Assembly: GCF_001592435.1 (NCBI RefSeq)
Contig: NZ_CP014750.1
Span: 930,001-994,000 of the forward strand
Direction: 5' to 3'
DNA from: Thermococcus peptonophilus
Lineage (GTDB): Archaea > Methanobacteriota_B > Thermococci > Thermococcales > Thermococcaceae
DNA: 64,000 nucleotides
Shown piece by piece: positions 1-8,567 of the stretch (position 1 is the first letter of the stretch; each line of letters starts with the position of its first letter). A program made the position numbers and the translations under genes. Below the pieces are notes generated by a model. That model did not search any database, had not been told where the DNA came from, and was given only the letters and a program-made list of their open reading frames with translations.

Positions 1-1
1 C

Positions 2-553
2 CTTGCCTTCCCTGCCCACTACATGGAGGCTAGGTACACCGTCTGGGAGGCCAACGAGAACGCCAAGAAGGTCATCGACGAGGCCTTTACCGAGTTCGAG
101 AAGAAGTTCGGTAGGAAGTACCAGAAGGTCGAGGAGTACAGGACCGACGATGCCGACATAATCTTCGTCACCATGGGCTCACTCGCAGGAACCGTCAAGG
201 AGTACGTTGACCACCTCAGGGAGAAGGGTCTGAAGGTCGGCGCTGCGAAGCTCACCGTTTACCGCCCGTTCCCGACCGAGGAAGTTAGGGAACTTGCCAA
301 GAAGGCCAAGGTTCTCGCGCTCCTTGAGAAGAACGTCACCTTCAGCGTCGGTGGGGCACTCTTCCAAGACTTCAGCAGGGCACTGGTTAACCTCGACGAG
401 AGGCCCAAGATAGTCGACTTCATCCTCGGCCTCGGTGGCAGGGACGTCACATTCAAGAACCTAGACGAGGCGTTGGCCATAGCCCAGAAGGCCCTCAACG
501 GTGAGGAGTTTGATGAGGTCAACTGGGTTGGCCTGAGGAAGGAGATACTGTGA
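2..553 (+). CDS. porA: Pyruvate:ferredoxin oxidoreductase alpha subunit, C-terminal part (cut by window edge)
   Basis: The reading frame is open from the first bases of the window, so the true start lies upstream. About 183 residues are visible. They correspond to the C-terminal half of the alpha subunit of 2-oxoacid:ferredoxin oxidoreductases, including the PAHYMEARY segment and the later domain around [14 protein letters not shown]. The enzyme oxidatively decarboxylates pyruvate to acetyl-CoA and reduces ferredoxin in the cytoplasm. The stop is ten bases before porB, so the two are co-transcribed. Similarity of porB to the Pyrococcus pyruvate enzyme argues for POR rather than the paralogous VOR, but the alpha chain alone is harder to tell apart. 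Confidence 0.9.
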   Translation, partial: LAFPAHYMEARYTVWEANENAKKVIDEAFTEFEKKFGRKYQKVEEYRTDDADIIFVTMGSLAGTVKEYVDHLREKGLKVGAAKLTVYRPFPTEEVRELAKKAKVLALLEKNVTFSVGGALFQDFSRALVNLDERPKIVDFILGLGGRDVTFKNLDEALAIAQKALNGEEFDEVNWVGLRKEIL

Positions 554-563
554 GGTGAGGAAA

Positions 564-1559
564 ATGGCCGTTAGGAAACCCCCGATTACCACTCGCGAGT
601 ACTGGGCACCCGGACATGCAGCCTGTGCCGGCTGTGGCTGTGCCACCGCCCTCAAGCTCGCCACCAAGGCCTTCAGCGAGGCCATGGAGGAGAAGTACGG
701 CGATCCGAACGCCTTCGCCATAGCCCAGGCCACCGGATGTATGGAGGTCGTTTCGGCTGTCTTCCCGTACACCGCCTGGAAGGTTCCCTGGGTGCACGTG
801 GCTTTCGAGAACGCCGCGGCCGCTGCCAGCGGTGTTGAGGCCGCTTGGAAGAAGCTCGGCAGGAAGGGTAAGATACTTGCCATCGGTGGAGACGGTGGTA
901 CTGCCGACATAGGTCTCCAGGCTCTCTCGGGAATGCTCGAGAGGAGGCACAACGTCGTCTATCTCATGTACGACAACGAGGCCTACATGAACACCGGAAT
1001 CCAGAGGTCAAGTTCCACCCCCTATGGAGCCTGGACCACCACCTCACCACCCGGAAAGTACTCAATCGGTGAGGACAAGCCCAAGAAGTGGGTCGCACTC
1101 ATAGCTGCAGCCCACCAGGTTCCGTACGTCGCTACCGCGAGCATAGGCAACCCCTTCGACTTCGTGAGGAAGATGAAGAAGGCGGCAAAGGTCGATGGCC
1201 CGGCCTTCGTGCAGGTTCACTGCACCTGCCCGACCGGATGGAAGAGCCCGCTCGAGAAGGGTGTCGAGATAGCCCGCCTTGCCATAGAGACAGGCGTCTG
1301 GCCGCTCTTCGAGATCGAGAACGGCGACTTCTTCAACATCAAGATACAGCCGCCTGGAGGGGGAGCAAAGGTCACCCGCGAGGGCGGCAGAATCGTAGCA
1401 ATCGAGTTCAAGAAGCCCATCGAGGAGTACCTCAAGCTCCAGGGCAGGTTCAAGCACCTCTTCAAGAGGCCCGAAGCAATCGACGAGATGCGCGAGCAGA
1501 TCAAGGCCATGTGGAAGGTCCTCGGTGTTGACGTCACCCTCCCGAAGCCGGAGGAGTGA
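564..1559 (+). CDS. porB: Pyruvate:ferredoxin oxidoreductase beta subunit
   Basis: 331 residues, the usual length for archaeal PorB. It binds thiamine pyrophosphate and one 4Fe-4S cluster. Visible are the N-terminal CAGCGC cysteines (C21 and C24, with C59 and a CTCPTG cysteine further on) and the TPP motif starting GDGG at residue 109 and ending near the [10 protein letters not shown] segment. The start at ATG 564 was chosen over GTG 555 because GGTGAGG sits just before it and the protein then begins MAVRKPPIT as in Pyrococcus. It is the last gene of the por/vor operon: a T-rich stretch follows and the next gene has its own intergenic region. Confidence 0.95.
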   Translation: MAVRKPPITTREYWAPGHAACAGCGCATALKLATKAFSEAMEEKYGDPNAFAIAQATGCMEVVSAVFPYTAWKVPWVHVAFENAAAAASGVEAAWKKLGRKGKILAIGGDGGTADIGLQALSGMLERRHNVVYLMYDNEAYMNTGIQRSSSTPYGAWTTTSPPGKYSIGEDKPKKWVALIAAAHQVPYVATASIGNPFDFVRKMKKAAKVDGPAFVQVHCTCPTGWKSPLEKGVEIARLAIETGVWPLFEIENGDFFNIKIQPPGGGAKVTREGGRIVAIEFKKPIEEYLKLQGRFKHLFKRPEAIDEMREQIKAMWKVLGVDVTLPKPEE

Positions 1560-1577
1560 CGTTATCTTCACATCTTT

Positions 1578-1598
1578 CGTTTTTCATCTCTTTTCCAG
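1578..1598 (+). terminator. T-rich terminator candidate after porB
   Basis: Two T runs (TTTTT at 1580-1584 and TTTT at 1591-1594) follow the porB stop by about 20 bases. Oligo-T tracts are the usual intrinsic termination signal in Thermococcales. The rest of the 169-base gap to the next gene is AT-rich, with TATA-like TTTAAG and TTAAAAA stretches near 1606 and 1690. Confidence 0.4.
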
Positions 1599-1728
1599 AC
1601 ACTTTAAGGGTGTGAAAACGCAAAATTCTCCCAAAGGCTTCTGAACATGGTTTTCAACTTTTTGTTCATAACACTACTCTTGGGAAATTGTTAAAAAGGG
1701 TGTTACTAAATTTGAGTTTGGTGATACA

Positions 1729-2421
1729 ATGCTCGACCTCAACCGCCTTGTTGGGGAGGGAGACGCGGAAGGGATACTCAAATATGCCAGAGAGTTCCAC
1801 GGACACGTCTGCCCTTACCTTGCGCTTGGCATAAGGGCGTCGCTGGTAGCGATGAAGGAACTCGGCGTTGGCAGGCTTGACCACTCTGGAAGCGTCGATG
1901 AGTCAATCCTTGCAATAGTCGAGACAAACAGCTGCTTTACCGACGGTGTTCAGGTTACTACTGGGTGCACTCTTGGGAACAACTCGTTGATCTATCTCGA
2001 CCTCGGAAAGACGGCTTTAACGCTCGTGAAGCGCTCGACGTGGGAGGGGGTTAGAGTCTACGCTGATGCTGAGAGACTTACCAAATACTATCCTCCTGGC
2101 GCCAAAGAACTCTTCAACAAGGTCGTAAGGGAGAGAAAAGGGACTCCGGAGGAACGGAAACGTCTGTGGGAACTCTGGAAGGAGGCTGCCCTTAAAATGC
2201 TTTATCTCCCGAGGAGTGAGTTCAAGATCGAGCGTGTGAGAGTTCCTCCGATAGAACAGGCACCGATATTTGACAGTGTGCGCTGTTCCGGGTGTGGGGA
2301 ACTCGTCATGGAAACGAGGGCCGTTTACATAGATGGAAAACCCTACTGCCTCCGCTGTGCGGGGGAGAAAATCCCTGCCGTTGTTGGCAGGGGCATAACC
2401 AAACTTGAATGGAGGGTTTGA
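1729..2421 (+). CDS. FmdE-family metal-binding protein with C-terminal zinc ribbon
   Basis: 230 residues. Residues 1 to about 150 match the FmdE family (named after subunit E of formylmethanofuran dehydrogenase), with the HGHVCP motif (C28), C69 and the TTGCTLGN motif (C80) that form the family metal site. The C-terminus adds a four-cysteine ribbon (C186, C189, C207, C210). There are no other methanofuran genes here, so the family name should not be read as a function. The gene is one base from the binding-protein gene of a metal-type ABC importer, so it probably handles the imported metal or its cofactor, or senses it. Start: ATG with GGTGA five bases upstream. Confidence 0.8.
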   Translation: MLDLNRLVGEGDAEGILKYAREFHGHVCPYLALGIRASLVAMKELGVGRLDHSGSVDESILAIVETNSCFTDGVQVTTGCTLGNNSLIYLDLGKTALTLVKRSTWEGVRVYADAERLTKYYPPGAKELFNKVVRERKGTPEERKRLWELWKEAALKMLYLPRSEFKIERVRVPPIEQAPIFDSVRCSGCGELVMETRAVYIDGKPYCLRCAGEKIPAVVGRGITKLEWRV

Positions 2422-2422
2422 A

Positions 2423-3559
2423 ATGAGGAGGCTGGCTGCAGTTCTTCTGGTGCTGTTCGTAGTTCTTGCAGGCGGTTGCGTGGGTACTTCGTCCTCAAAT
2501 GGGACAGAGAAAGCCTCACAGCAGTACATAACCGTAACAGACTCCCTGGGCAGAACCGTTCAAGTTCCTGTGAATGTCCAGAAGGTCGTTGCCATCGGTC
2601 CAGGAGCTCTTAGGCTCATCGTCTACCTCAACGCGAGCGATATGGTTGTGGGAGTCGAAGACTTCGAGAAGAAGTATTCCTACGGAAGACCTTACATCAT
2701 CGCACACCCAGAGCTGAAGAACCTCCCAAGCATAGGTCCAGGAGGACCCGGAAAGCTTCCCAACCTGGAAGCACTCACCAACGTCTCCCCGGACGTGATA
2801 ATAGCGGTCTTCATAAGCAGGGAGCAGGCCGATGAGATTCAGGAGAAGACCGGGATTCCGGTCGTTGTCCTAAGCTACGGTGCGAGGGGAGGAATGAAAG
2901 GTTTCAACGACCCCAAGCTCATAGAATCCATTCAGCTGGCAGGTAAGATACTCCACAGGGAAAAGCGGGCAAAGGAACTCGTTGACTTCTTAAACTCCGT
3001 CCAGGAAGACCTGCAGAAGAGGGTGAAGGGTGAGAAGAGCCCAAGGGTTTACGTAGGTGGGATAGGTTACAAGGGCGCCCACGGAATAGAGAGCACCTAC
3101 GGTGACTACGCCCCCTTTGAAGTGCTGAACCTCACCAACATAGCCTCTTCCCTCGGCCCCGGATGGAAGACCATTGACAAGGAGTGGCTCCTCAAGGAAG
3201 ACCCGGACTACCTCTTCATCGACGAAGGTGGTTTAAAAATAATCCTCGACGATTACAGGAAGAACCCGGACTTCTACAGGGCACTGAGCGCCCTAAAAGA
3301 GGGCAGGGTGTACGGACTGCTCCCATTCAACTTCTACAACACCAACCTCGGAACGGCCATGGCGGACGCGTACTACGTTGGAAAGGTCCTCTACCCGGAG
3401 CGCTTCAGCGACGTCGACCCTGTAAAGAAAGCGGATGAAATCTACACTTTCCTCGTGGGAAAACCGGTCTATGAAACCCTCAAGGAACAGTTCGGCGGCT
3501 TCGGAAAGATAGACTTCGAGAACGGAACCGTTAAGTACTCACTCCCAACTTCACCGTGA
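2423..3559 (+). CDS. ABC importer substrate-binding lipoprotein, iron/cobalamin type
   Basis: 378 residues. An N-terminal signal peptide ends in a lipobox (LAGGC, C19) followed by a short Ser/Thr/Asn linker. The mature part has the BtuF/FepB-type periplasmic-binding fold, starting with the characteristic D-S-L-G-R-T-V-Q-V-P opening around residue 45. It would sit outside the membrane and deliver Fe3+ chelate, cobalamin or another metal complex to the permease. The start at 2423 was preferred over 2405 because GGAGGG precedes it by six bases and the signal peptide then begins MRRL. It overlaps the permease start by one base. The ligand cannot be told from sequence. Confidence 0.88.
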   Translation: MRRLAAVLLVLFVVLAGGCVGTSSSNGTEKASQQYITVTDSLGRTVQVPVNVQKVVAIGPGALRLIVYLNASDMVVGVEDFEKKYSYGRPYIIAHPELKNLPSIGPGGPGKLPNLEALTNVSPDVIIAVFISREQADEIQEKTGIPVVVLSYGARGGMKGFNDPKLIESIQLAGKILHREKRAKELVDFLNSVQEDLQKRVKGEKSPRVYVGGIGYKGAHGIESTYGDYAPFEVLNLTNIASSLGPGWKTIDKEWLLKEDPDYLFIDEGGLKIILDDYRKNPDFYRALSALKEGRVYGLLPFNFYNTNLGTAMADAYYVGKVLYPERFSDVDPVKKADEIYTFLVGKPVYETLKEQFGGFGKIDFENGTVKYSLPTSP

Positions 3560-4599
3560 TGTCAATGGACTACGAGGGCTACATCACCAGAAAGTTCCTC
3601 ATCGGCTTTCTTTTACTTATTCTTACAGTCCTGGTTAGCTTATACGCCCTCTCCCACGGTTCGTATTCACTGTCCACCATGGACGTCATAAACACGCTCT
3701 TTGGAAGGGAGGGTGGAAACGCCTACCTCATAGTCTGGAAGGTTCGCCTGCCGCGTATAGTTGCCGCCCTTCTCGTTGGTGCTTCCCTCGCCGTCTCCGG
3801 CGCGGTAATGCAGGGGTTCCTGAGAAACCCCCTGGCGAGTCCGTTCACTATGGGAGTCTCCCACGGGGCTATGTTCGGTGCATCTCTCGCTATAATCCTC
3901 GGTGCCGGCTATGCAGAGAGCACCGGTAGAATCTCGCTCGACAACCCGTATGCGGTTGTCCTGTTCGCGTTCGCTGGCGCCATGGTTGCTGTGGGTGTGA
4001 TTCTCTTACTGGCGAAGCTCAAGGGACTTTCCCCAGAGGCAATAATCCTCGCTGGAGTGGCCATGAGCTCCCTCTTCGTGGCACTAACGACCTTCATCCA
4101 GTACTTTGCGGATGAACTCCAGCTAGCGGCGATGGTCTACTGGAGCTTCGGCGACCTTGGAAGGGCAACCTGGCGGGAGGACGTTATACTGCTCTTGGTC
4201 TTTGTGCCCGTGTTTGTTTACTTCGTCGTGAAAAGGTGGGATTTGAACGCTTCCGCGGTTGGAGAGGAAGTGGCCAAAAGCGTTGGTGTGGAAGTCGAAA
4301 GGGTTCGCCTTGTGTCAACTTTCCTCGCCGCCCTGATAACGGCTGTCAGTGTGGCCTTCGTTGGGGTTATAGGGTTTGTTGGCTTGATAGCTCCACATCT
4401 TATCCGGCTCATAGCGGGAGGAGACTACAGGTTTCTGATACCACTCTCGGCCCTCGCAGGTGCTCTACTGCTCGTCACGGCCGACACCGTTGCGAGGCTT
4501 GTACTCGCCCCCACTGTACTCCCCGTTGGGATAGTGACATCATTCCTTGGAGCTCCGGCCTTCATATACCTCCTCGTGAGGATGGAGGGACGAAGATGA
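3559..4599 (+). CDS. ABC importer permease, FecCD/BtuC family
   Basis: About 346 residues with nine or ten hydrophobic segments, the FecCD family pattern. Family signatures visible include the R-L-P-R-I segment near residue 60, the N-P-L-A-S-P-F-T-M-G stretch after the first third, and G-L-I-A-P-H-L near residue 275, the loop that contacts the ATPase. It forms a dimer in the cytoplasmic membrane. The ATG at 3559 overlaps the stop of the binding protein (TGATG); ATG 3565 is an alternative. The downstream ATPase start overlaps its stop by four bases, so the three are translationally coupled. Confidence 0.9.
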   Translation: MSMDYEGYITRKFLIGFLLLILTVLVSLYALSHGSYSLSTMDVINTLFGREGGNAYLIVWKVRLPRIVAALLVGASLAVSGAVMQGFLRNPLASPFTMGVSHGAMFGASLAIILGAGYAESTGRISLDNPYAVVLFAFAGAMVAVGVILLLAKLKGLSPEAIILAGVAMSSLFVALTTFIQYFADELQLAAMVYWSFGDLGRATWREDVILLLVFVPVFVYFVVKRWDLNASAVGEEVAKSVGVEVERVRLVSTFLAALITAVSVAFVGVIGFVGLIAPHLIRLIAGGDYRFLIPLSALAGALLLVTADTVARLVLAPTVLPVGIVTSFLGAPAFIYLLVRMEGRR

Positions 4600-5342
4600 C
4601 CGCTGTTGAGGCCAGAAACCTTCACTACTCCTACAACGGCACTAAAGTCCTGAAGGACATCAACCTGAAGATTGAAGATGGGGAGTTTGTCGCGATACTC
4701 GGCCCGAACGGCGCCGGGAAGAGCACCCTATTGAAGTGCCTCTCCGGAATTCTCAGGTGCAATGGGGTTTATATCTCAGGACGGCCAATTGAGAAGTACT
4801 CTAGGAATGAACTAGCGAGGCTTATAGCCTATGTCCCGCAGAGGACTGAGCCGGGTTTTATGACCGTGTTCGATACCGTTCTGCTTGGTAGAAGACCCTA
4901 CATGGGATTGAGGCCCTCAAAGAGGGATATAGATGCCGTTAAAAACTCACTGAAAAAGCTGGGGATAGAACATCTTGCCCTAAGGAGCACTAGGGAGTTG
5001 AGTGGAGGCGAACTGCAGAAAGTCGGCATAGCTCGCGCTCTGGCACAGGAGCCGGAGATATTCATGTTCGACGAGCCAACGAACAACCTCGACATCAGAA
5101 GCCAGCTTGAGGTCATGAAGCTTGCGCGCGAGCTCTCTTCTGAGGGCAAAACCGTTATCATGGTCATGCACGAGATCAACCTCGCACTCCGCTTTGCAGA
5201 GAGGTTCGTGTTTATATTCAATGGAAGGGTCGTTGCGGATGGCGGTCGTGACATCCTGAGGCCTGCTTTGTTCAGAGAGGTTTATGGAACGGACGTCGAG
5301 ATTGGAGAGGTGCGCGGCATTCCAGTTGTTGTCCCCCTTTAA
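4596..5342 (+). CDS. ABC importer ATPase, iron/cobalamin type
   Basis: 248 residues with Walker A GPNGAGKS (about 36-43), the signature LSGGE (about 135) and Walker B FMFDEPT (about 157-163), followed by the H-loop MVMHE. It powers the importer formed with the preceding permease. The open frame extends far upstream inside the permease gene, but the real start is ATG 4596, which overlaps the permease stop as ATGA and gives the normal N-terminus for the family. It is the last gene of the FmdE-importer operon; an AT-rich gap with a fresh promoter follows. Confidence 0.93.
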   Translation: MTAVEARNLHYSYNGTKVLKDINLKIEDGEFVAILGPNGAGKSTLLKCLSGILRCNGVYISGRPIEKYSRNELARLIAYVPQRTEPGFMTVFDTVLLGRRPYMGLRPSKRDIDAVKNSLKKLGIEHLALRSTRELSGGELQKVGIARALAQEPEIFMFDEPTNNLDIRSQLEVMKLARELSSEGKTVIMVMHEINLALRFAERFVFIFNGRVVADGGRDILRPALFREVYGTDVEIGEVRGIPVVVPL

Positions 5343-5382
5343 TTGCTCAAATGTGGGTAATACTGTCAAATTTCTGGACAAA

Positions 5383-5392
5383 CCTTTTAAGC
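5383..5392 (+). promoter_or_regulatory. TATA box of the mrp-like gene
   Basis: CCTTTTAAGC stands in the 82-base gap before the Mrp/NBP35 gene, about 40 bases ahead of its ATG and followed by GGAGGTG at 5412-5418. It suggests separate transcription from the ABC importer operon. Confidence 0.5.
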
Positions 5393-5424
5393 CCTTAGGA
5401 AAACCTAAGTCGGAGGTGTTGCAG

Positions 5425-6324
5425 ATGACGATCAAAGCTCCGACCCTTAACGTTGGGGGTCTTGGTGTAGACCCCCTTGCCCAGAGGATTCAGGAAAAGC
5501 AGAAGAAGTGGAAGTATAAAATAGCCGTCCTGAGCGGTAAGGGCGGCGTTGGTAAGAGCACGGTTGCTGTCAACCTCGCTGCCGCCCTCGCAAAGAAGGG
5601 CTACTTCGTTGGAATCCTTGATGCCGACATACACGGACCGAACGTCGCCAAGATGCTCGGTGTTGACAAGGCCGATGTCCTTGCGGAAAGGATGGAAGAT
5701 GGAAGGTTTGAGATGCTTCCACCAACTGCAGACTTTATGGGTCAGGTTACTCCGATCAAAGTCATGAGCATGGGCTTTCTCGTTCCAGAGGATCAGCCGG
5801 TCATATGGCGCGGTGCTCTAGTGACCAAGGCCATAAAACAGCTCCTTGGGGACACCAAATGGGGCGAGCTGGACTTCATGATAATCGACTTCCCGCCAGG
5901 AACCGGTGACGAAATCCTGACTGTTACCCAGACGCTCCAGCTGGACGCTGCTATAATAGTCACAACCCCACAAGAGGTTGCCCTTCTCGACACTGGAAAG
6001 GCCGTTAACATGATGAAGAAAATGGAAGTTCCCTACATAGCGGTCGTCGAGAACATGAGCTACCTCATCTGCCCGCACTGCGGCAATGAGATAGACCTCT
6101 TTGGCAGGGGTGGCGGAAGGAAGCTCGCCGAGAAGGAGGGTGTTGAGTTCCTCGGTGAGATACCAATAGACCTCAAGGCCAGAGAGGCCAGCGACGCGGG
6201 AATTCCGATAGTCCTCTATGGGGACACCATAGCGGCAAAGGCGTTCATGGAGCTGGCGGAGAAGCTTGTAAAGAAGCTCGAGGAAATGAAAAGCAAGAAG
6301 GCCAGCGAAGAAGCTGAAGAGTAA
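5425..6324 (+). CDS. Mrp/NBP35 family Fe-S cluster carrier ATPase
   Basis: 299 residues. A deviant Walker A motif SGKGGVGKST starts near residue 37, and the paired cysteines CPHC (216 and 219) are the ones that bridge a labile 4Fe-4S cluster in the homodimer. Proteins of this family assemble or carry Fe-S clusters in the cytosol in an ATP-dependent way; several abundant Fe-S enzymes are encoded in this window. The start at 5425 follows a strong GGAGGTG; the longer upstream frame is not coding. The tail after residue 285 is Lys/Glu-rich. Located right after the metal importer, though with its own promoter. Confidence 0.9.
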   Translation: MTIKAPTLNVGGLGVDPLAQRIQEKQKKWKYKIAVLSGKGGVGKSTVAVNLAAALAKKGYFVGILDADIHGPNVAKMLGVDKADVLAERMEDGRFEMLPPTADFMGQVTPIKVMSMGFLVPEDQPVIWRGALVTKAIKQLLGDTKWGELDFMIIDFPPGTGDEILTVTQTLQLDAAIIVTTPQEVALLDTGKAVNMMKKMEVPYIAVVENMSYLICPHCGNEIDLFGRGGGRKLAEKEGVEFLGEIPIDLKAREASDAGIPIVLYGDTIAAKAFMELAEKLVKKLEEMKSKKASEEAEE

Positions 6325-6354
6325 ACCCTTTAAGTTTTACATTTCAACATTTCT

Positions 6355-6414
6355 CAGCGCGGCTCAGGCCGGCGGGAGCCGAAGCGATGGGGCCGCGCTG
6401 GACCAGGCTGCATT
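6355..6414 (+). ncRNA. GC-rich hairpin, candidate structured small RNA
   Basis: A perfect nine-base inverted repeat (CAGCGCGGC at 6355-6363, GCCGCGCTG at 6392-6400) encloses a second small stem, CGGC-GGGA-GCCG at 6370-6381, capped by a GNRA-type loop. The element is far richer in GC than its AT-rich surroundings, the classic mark of a structured RNA gene in a hyperthermophile. A TATA-like TTTAAGTT at 6329-6336 lies just upstream and a T run (6418-6422) follows. I found no C/D boxes and no convincing K-turn plus ACA box, so the class is unknown. It could also be a leader element of the next gene, whose start is 55 bases past the stem. Confidence 0.45.
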
Positions 6415-6454
6415 AACTTTTTAACATCTTTTTCGTACCAATTGCGGGAGGCAG

Positions 6455-7816
6455 ATGAAGAAAGCTCTTCCTGCTCTGTTTCTACTTCTAATGCTGGCGG
6501 GCTCCGTTTCAGCTGCAAGGGTTAGTTATTATCCTGATAAAGAAGCGTTTATGAAGTTCCTTGATTCAAATCTAACGTATCGAGTTGTTCCGGGCAACGA
6601 CCCCTGGTCAAAAGGGTGGGCAATATACATCGATGAAAAGCTCTCGATGGTAAAGGCGCGCGGGAACGATACCCTCGTTCTCATCGGGAACGTCTATACA
6701 AACGACCTGATGGCTGGAATCTGGAATCGAACTGGCCTTGATCCTTCTACTTCTCTGAGGCCTGCCATCATTGTGCTGAACGATACTGTTCTAATTACCG
6801 GAAGTCCCGAGAACCTCTACTTAACATATGAGCCTTTTGTAGGAATAAAAACGGACACTGCAAAAATTGCGACCACTATCCTGGGCGTCATTGCCTATGT
6901 TATTATCATGATGGCCATTCTAAAACGGGACGGGAGCTATGCTGGAAGCATGTTCTTGATGGGAGCTCTTCTTCTGGGAGAGTGGGCTTTGCTTGAACCG
7001 ATCCCCGCAGCCCTGATTTCGAAAACACTTTATCTTTCCCTAGCACGTCTGAACGACGCTCCGATCAGTGGCGTGTCGATCGTGGTAATCTCCAACGCCC
7101 TAAAGATTCTCCCCCCTGATGAGAGGCTGTTTTGGGCCGTGAGGTGGCTTTTGATCTTTACCCTTCTGGGCGTAACCGCCTACACTGCCCACAGGAGGGA
7201 ACGCAGTCTGGGGATTGTGGCATTCTTTTTAGCAATCTCGGCTCCCCTGTTTAGAGAATGGCTTCTGACTTCAAACGATATCTTGGGTTTGTTGGCATTT
7301 GCAGTCGTGGTGGCCATTGTGTGCAGTTCTAACTTTGCCCCGTCTTCTTCTGGAGTCGCTTCGGTGCTTGTTATGGGCCTGTTTACGGTGCTTGGAATGA
7401 CTTTCAATCCCTATCTGGCCCTTTTGCCCCTGGTCTTTGTTGTAGTGTTCCCCGGAAGGGCCAGCAGAAACGTCTCTTACCTGCTGCTGTCATCAATTGG
7501 GGCTCTCTGGATATACTATACCCTTGGAAAGGCCTGGCTGTTGCCGTGGTATCCTAGTACATTTCACATTAAGGTCCTGACTAATCTAGTGCGGGAAGGA
7601 CTGCTTCAACTGGCGGTTTTAATATATCCAGGGACTAGAATGGTTGTCAAGAGGAATGAGACCAAAATTAGAAAGAAGGGCCCAACGGTGTTCGTTGGAA
7701 TTACCACTGCGATGCTATTGCTCCTAGCACCATTTAAACCCGAGCTTATCCCGTATTCTCTGTACTCTCTGTCCGTACTTGCCGTCAGATTGATCAAGGC
7801 CTCTCTTCAAATTTGA
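6455..7816 (+). CDS. Unknown polytopic membrane protein with signal peptide and outside domain
   Basis: 453 residues, no family recognised. An N-terminal signal peptide (about 1-20) is followed by an extracytoplasmic region to about residue 135 with several N-x-T/S sites, then roughly eight to ten membrane segments; a basic loop (about 387-406) precedes the last ones. The start follows GGGAGG. The gene is noticeably more AT-rich than its neighbours and uses fewer G/C-ending codons, which could mean later acquisition. It ends convergently, overlapping the DUF2110 gene by 23 bases. The architecture (outside domain plus a bundle of helices) resembles membrane glycan or protein-processing enzymes but that is only a resemblance. 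Confidence 0.6.
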   Translation: MKKALPALFLLLMLAGSVSAARVSYYPDKEAFMKFLDSNLTYRVVPGNDPWSKGWAIYIDEKLSMVKARGNDTLVLIGNVYTNDLMAGIWNRTGLDPSTSLRPAIIVLNDTVLITGSPENLYLTYEPFVGIKTDTAKIATTILGVIAYVIIMMAILKRDGSYAGSMFLMGALLLGEWALLEPIPAALISKTLYLSLARLNDAPISGVSIVVISNALKILPPDERLFWAVRWLLIFTLLGVTAYTAHRRERSLGIVAFFLAISAPLFREWLLTSNDILGLLAFAVVVAIVCSSNFAPSSSGVASVLVMGLFTVLGMTFNPYLALLPLVFVVVFPGRASRNVSYLLLSSIGALWIYYTLGKAWLLPWYPSTFHIKVLTNLVREGLLQLAVLIYPGTRMVVKRNETKIRKKGPTVFVGITTAMLLLLAPFKPELIPYSLYSLSVLAVRLIKASLQI

Positions 7817-8534
7817 TAGCGCCGAAGACGGCTCCTGGTAGGTACGGCCCGATGGCCTTTATAATCCCAGGCGCCTGAGTGCCCTTCTTCAGAACCAGAA
7901 GGGTCTCCATGAGGCCGAGTTCTTCCAGTCTCTTGACGTCCCTTCCGTGACCCGTCTTTATGAGGGCTTCCTCGACTTTTTCGCTGATGGTCCCAACAAC
8001 AAAGAGCTTATCAAATCCGTCGCTTATCCATGACTTGATGAGCTTCAACTGCCACTCTGTGAAGGACAGCTCGACTTCCCTGGCCCCAAACTCGACCCTC
8101 GTGACTTCCACTTCCACTGGAAGGTTGTCAACCCATCCAAACCTGCGTATCATCCCCCTGACAGGGATGTCTCCGAACGTCTTTTTGAGGTAGTAAAGAG
8201 GCAGCAGGGCGTCCTTTGGAGCCGGCCTAAACACTCCTATGTCCACGTAGGCCCCGTAGCCGACCTTTCCAAGGTCGATGAAGCGCCCGCGATAGCTCTG
8301 GCCTTCCCTGACGTTCTTCAGGCTGTAGGGGACTTCGCCGAACTCTTCCCTGACGAGGTTGGCGCTTATTTCCTCGTCTTCCCCTGAGAGAGTTACCTTC
8401 ACCCAGTTCTTCTTAACAGCCGAGAGCTTCCACTCAACGTCAAGCTCGCCGAGAAGCGAGCGGAGCTTTTTGTTAAGCTTTTCAAATCCACTTCTATCCC
8501 CATAAACCTTTTCCAGAATAACAACTTCCTGCAT
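7794..8534 (-). CDS. DUF2110 family protein, S1-like segment
   Basis: About 246 residues of the archaeal DUF2110 family, function unknown. The middle (about residues 80-100) has the pattern G-R-F-I-D-L-G-K-V-G-Y-G-A-Y-V-D-I-G-V, which reads like the core of an S1/OB RNA-binding fold. It lies 33 bases after the TFE gene in the same direction, so the two are probably co-transcribed, hinting at a role near transcription or RNA. ATG 8534 was chosen because GGTGA precedes it; ATG 8543 is nearly as good. The 3' end overlaps the convergent membrane-protein gene. Confidence 0.75.
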   Translation of the reverse strand: MQEVVILEKVYGDRSGFEKLNKKLRSLLGELDVEWKLSAVKKNWVKVTLSGEDEEISANLVREEFGEVPYSLKNVREGQSYRGRFIDLGKVGYGAYVDIGVFRPAPKDALLPLYYLKKTFGDIPVRGMIRRFGWVDNLPVEVEVTRVEFGAREVELSFTEWQLKLIKSWISDGFDKLFVVGTISEKVEEALIKTGHGRDVKRLEELGLMETLLVLKKGTQAPGIIKAIGPYLPGAVFGAIKFEERP

Positions 8535-8567
8535 CTTCACCATCCCCGAAGTTCATTAAGAGACCAT

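Noticed and set aside
461-952. Long frames opposite porB and others on antisense strands
   Set aside because: They mirror strong coding genes with high GC third positions and show no families or ribosome sites.
4236-4595. N-terminal extension of the importer ATPase
   Set aside because: It overlaps the permease in another frame; the ATPase motif spacing demands ATG 4596.
6355-6414. H/ACA guide RNA
   Set aside because: The stem is right in size, but no K-turn or K-loop is visible and the bases after the stem on the plus strand are GACC, not ANA. The minus strand gives AGA there but lacks a suitable promoter.
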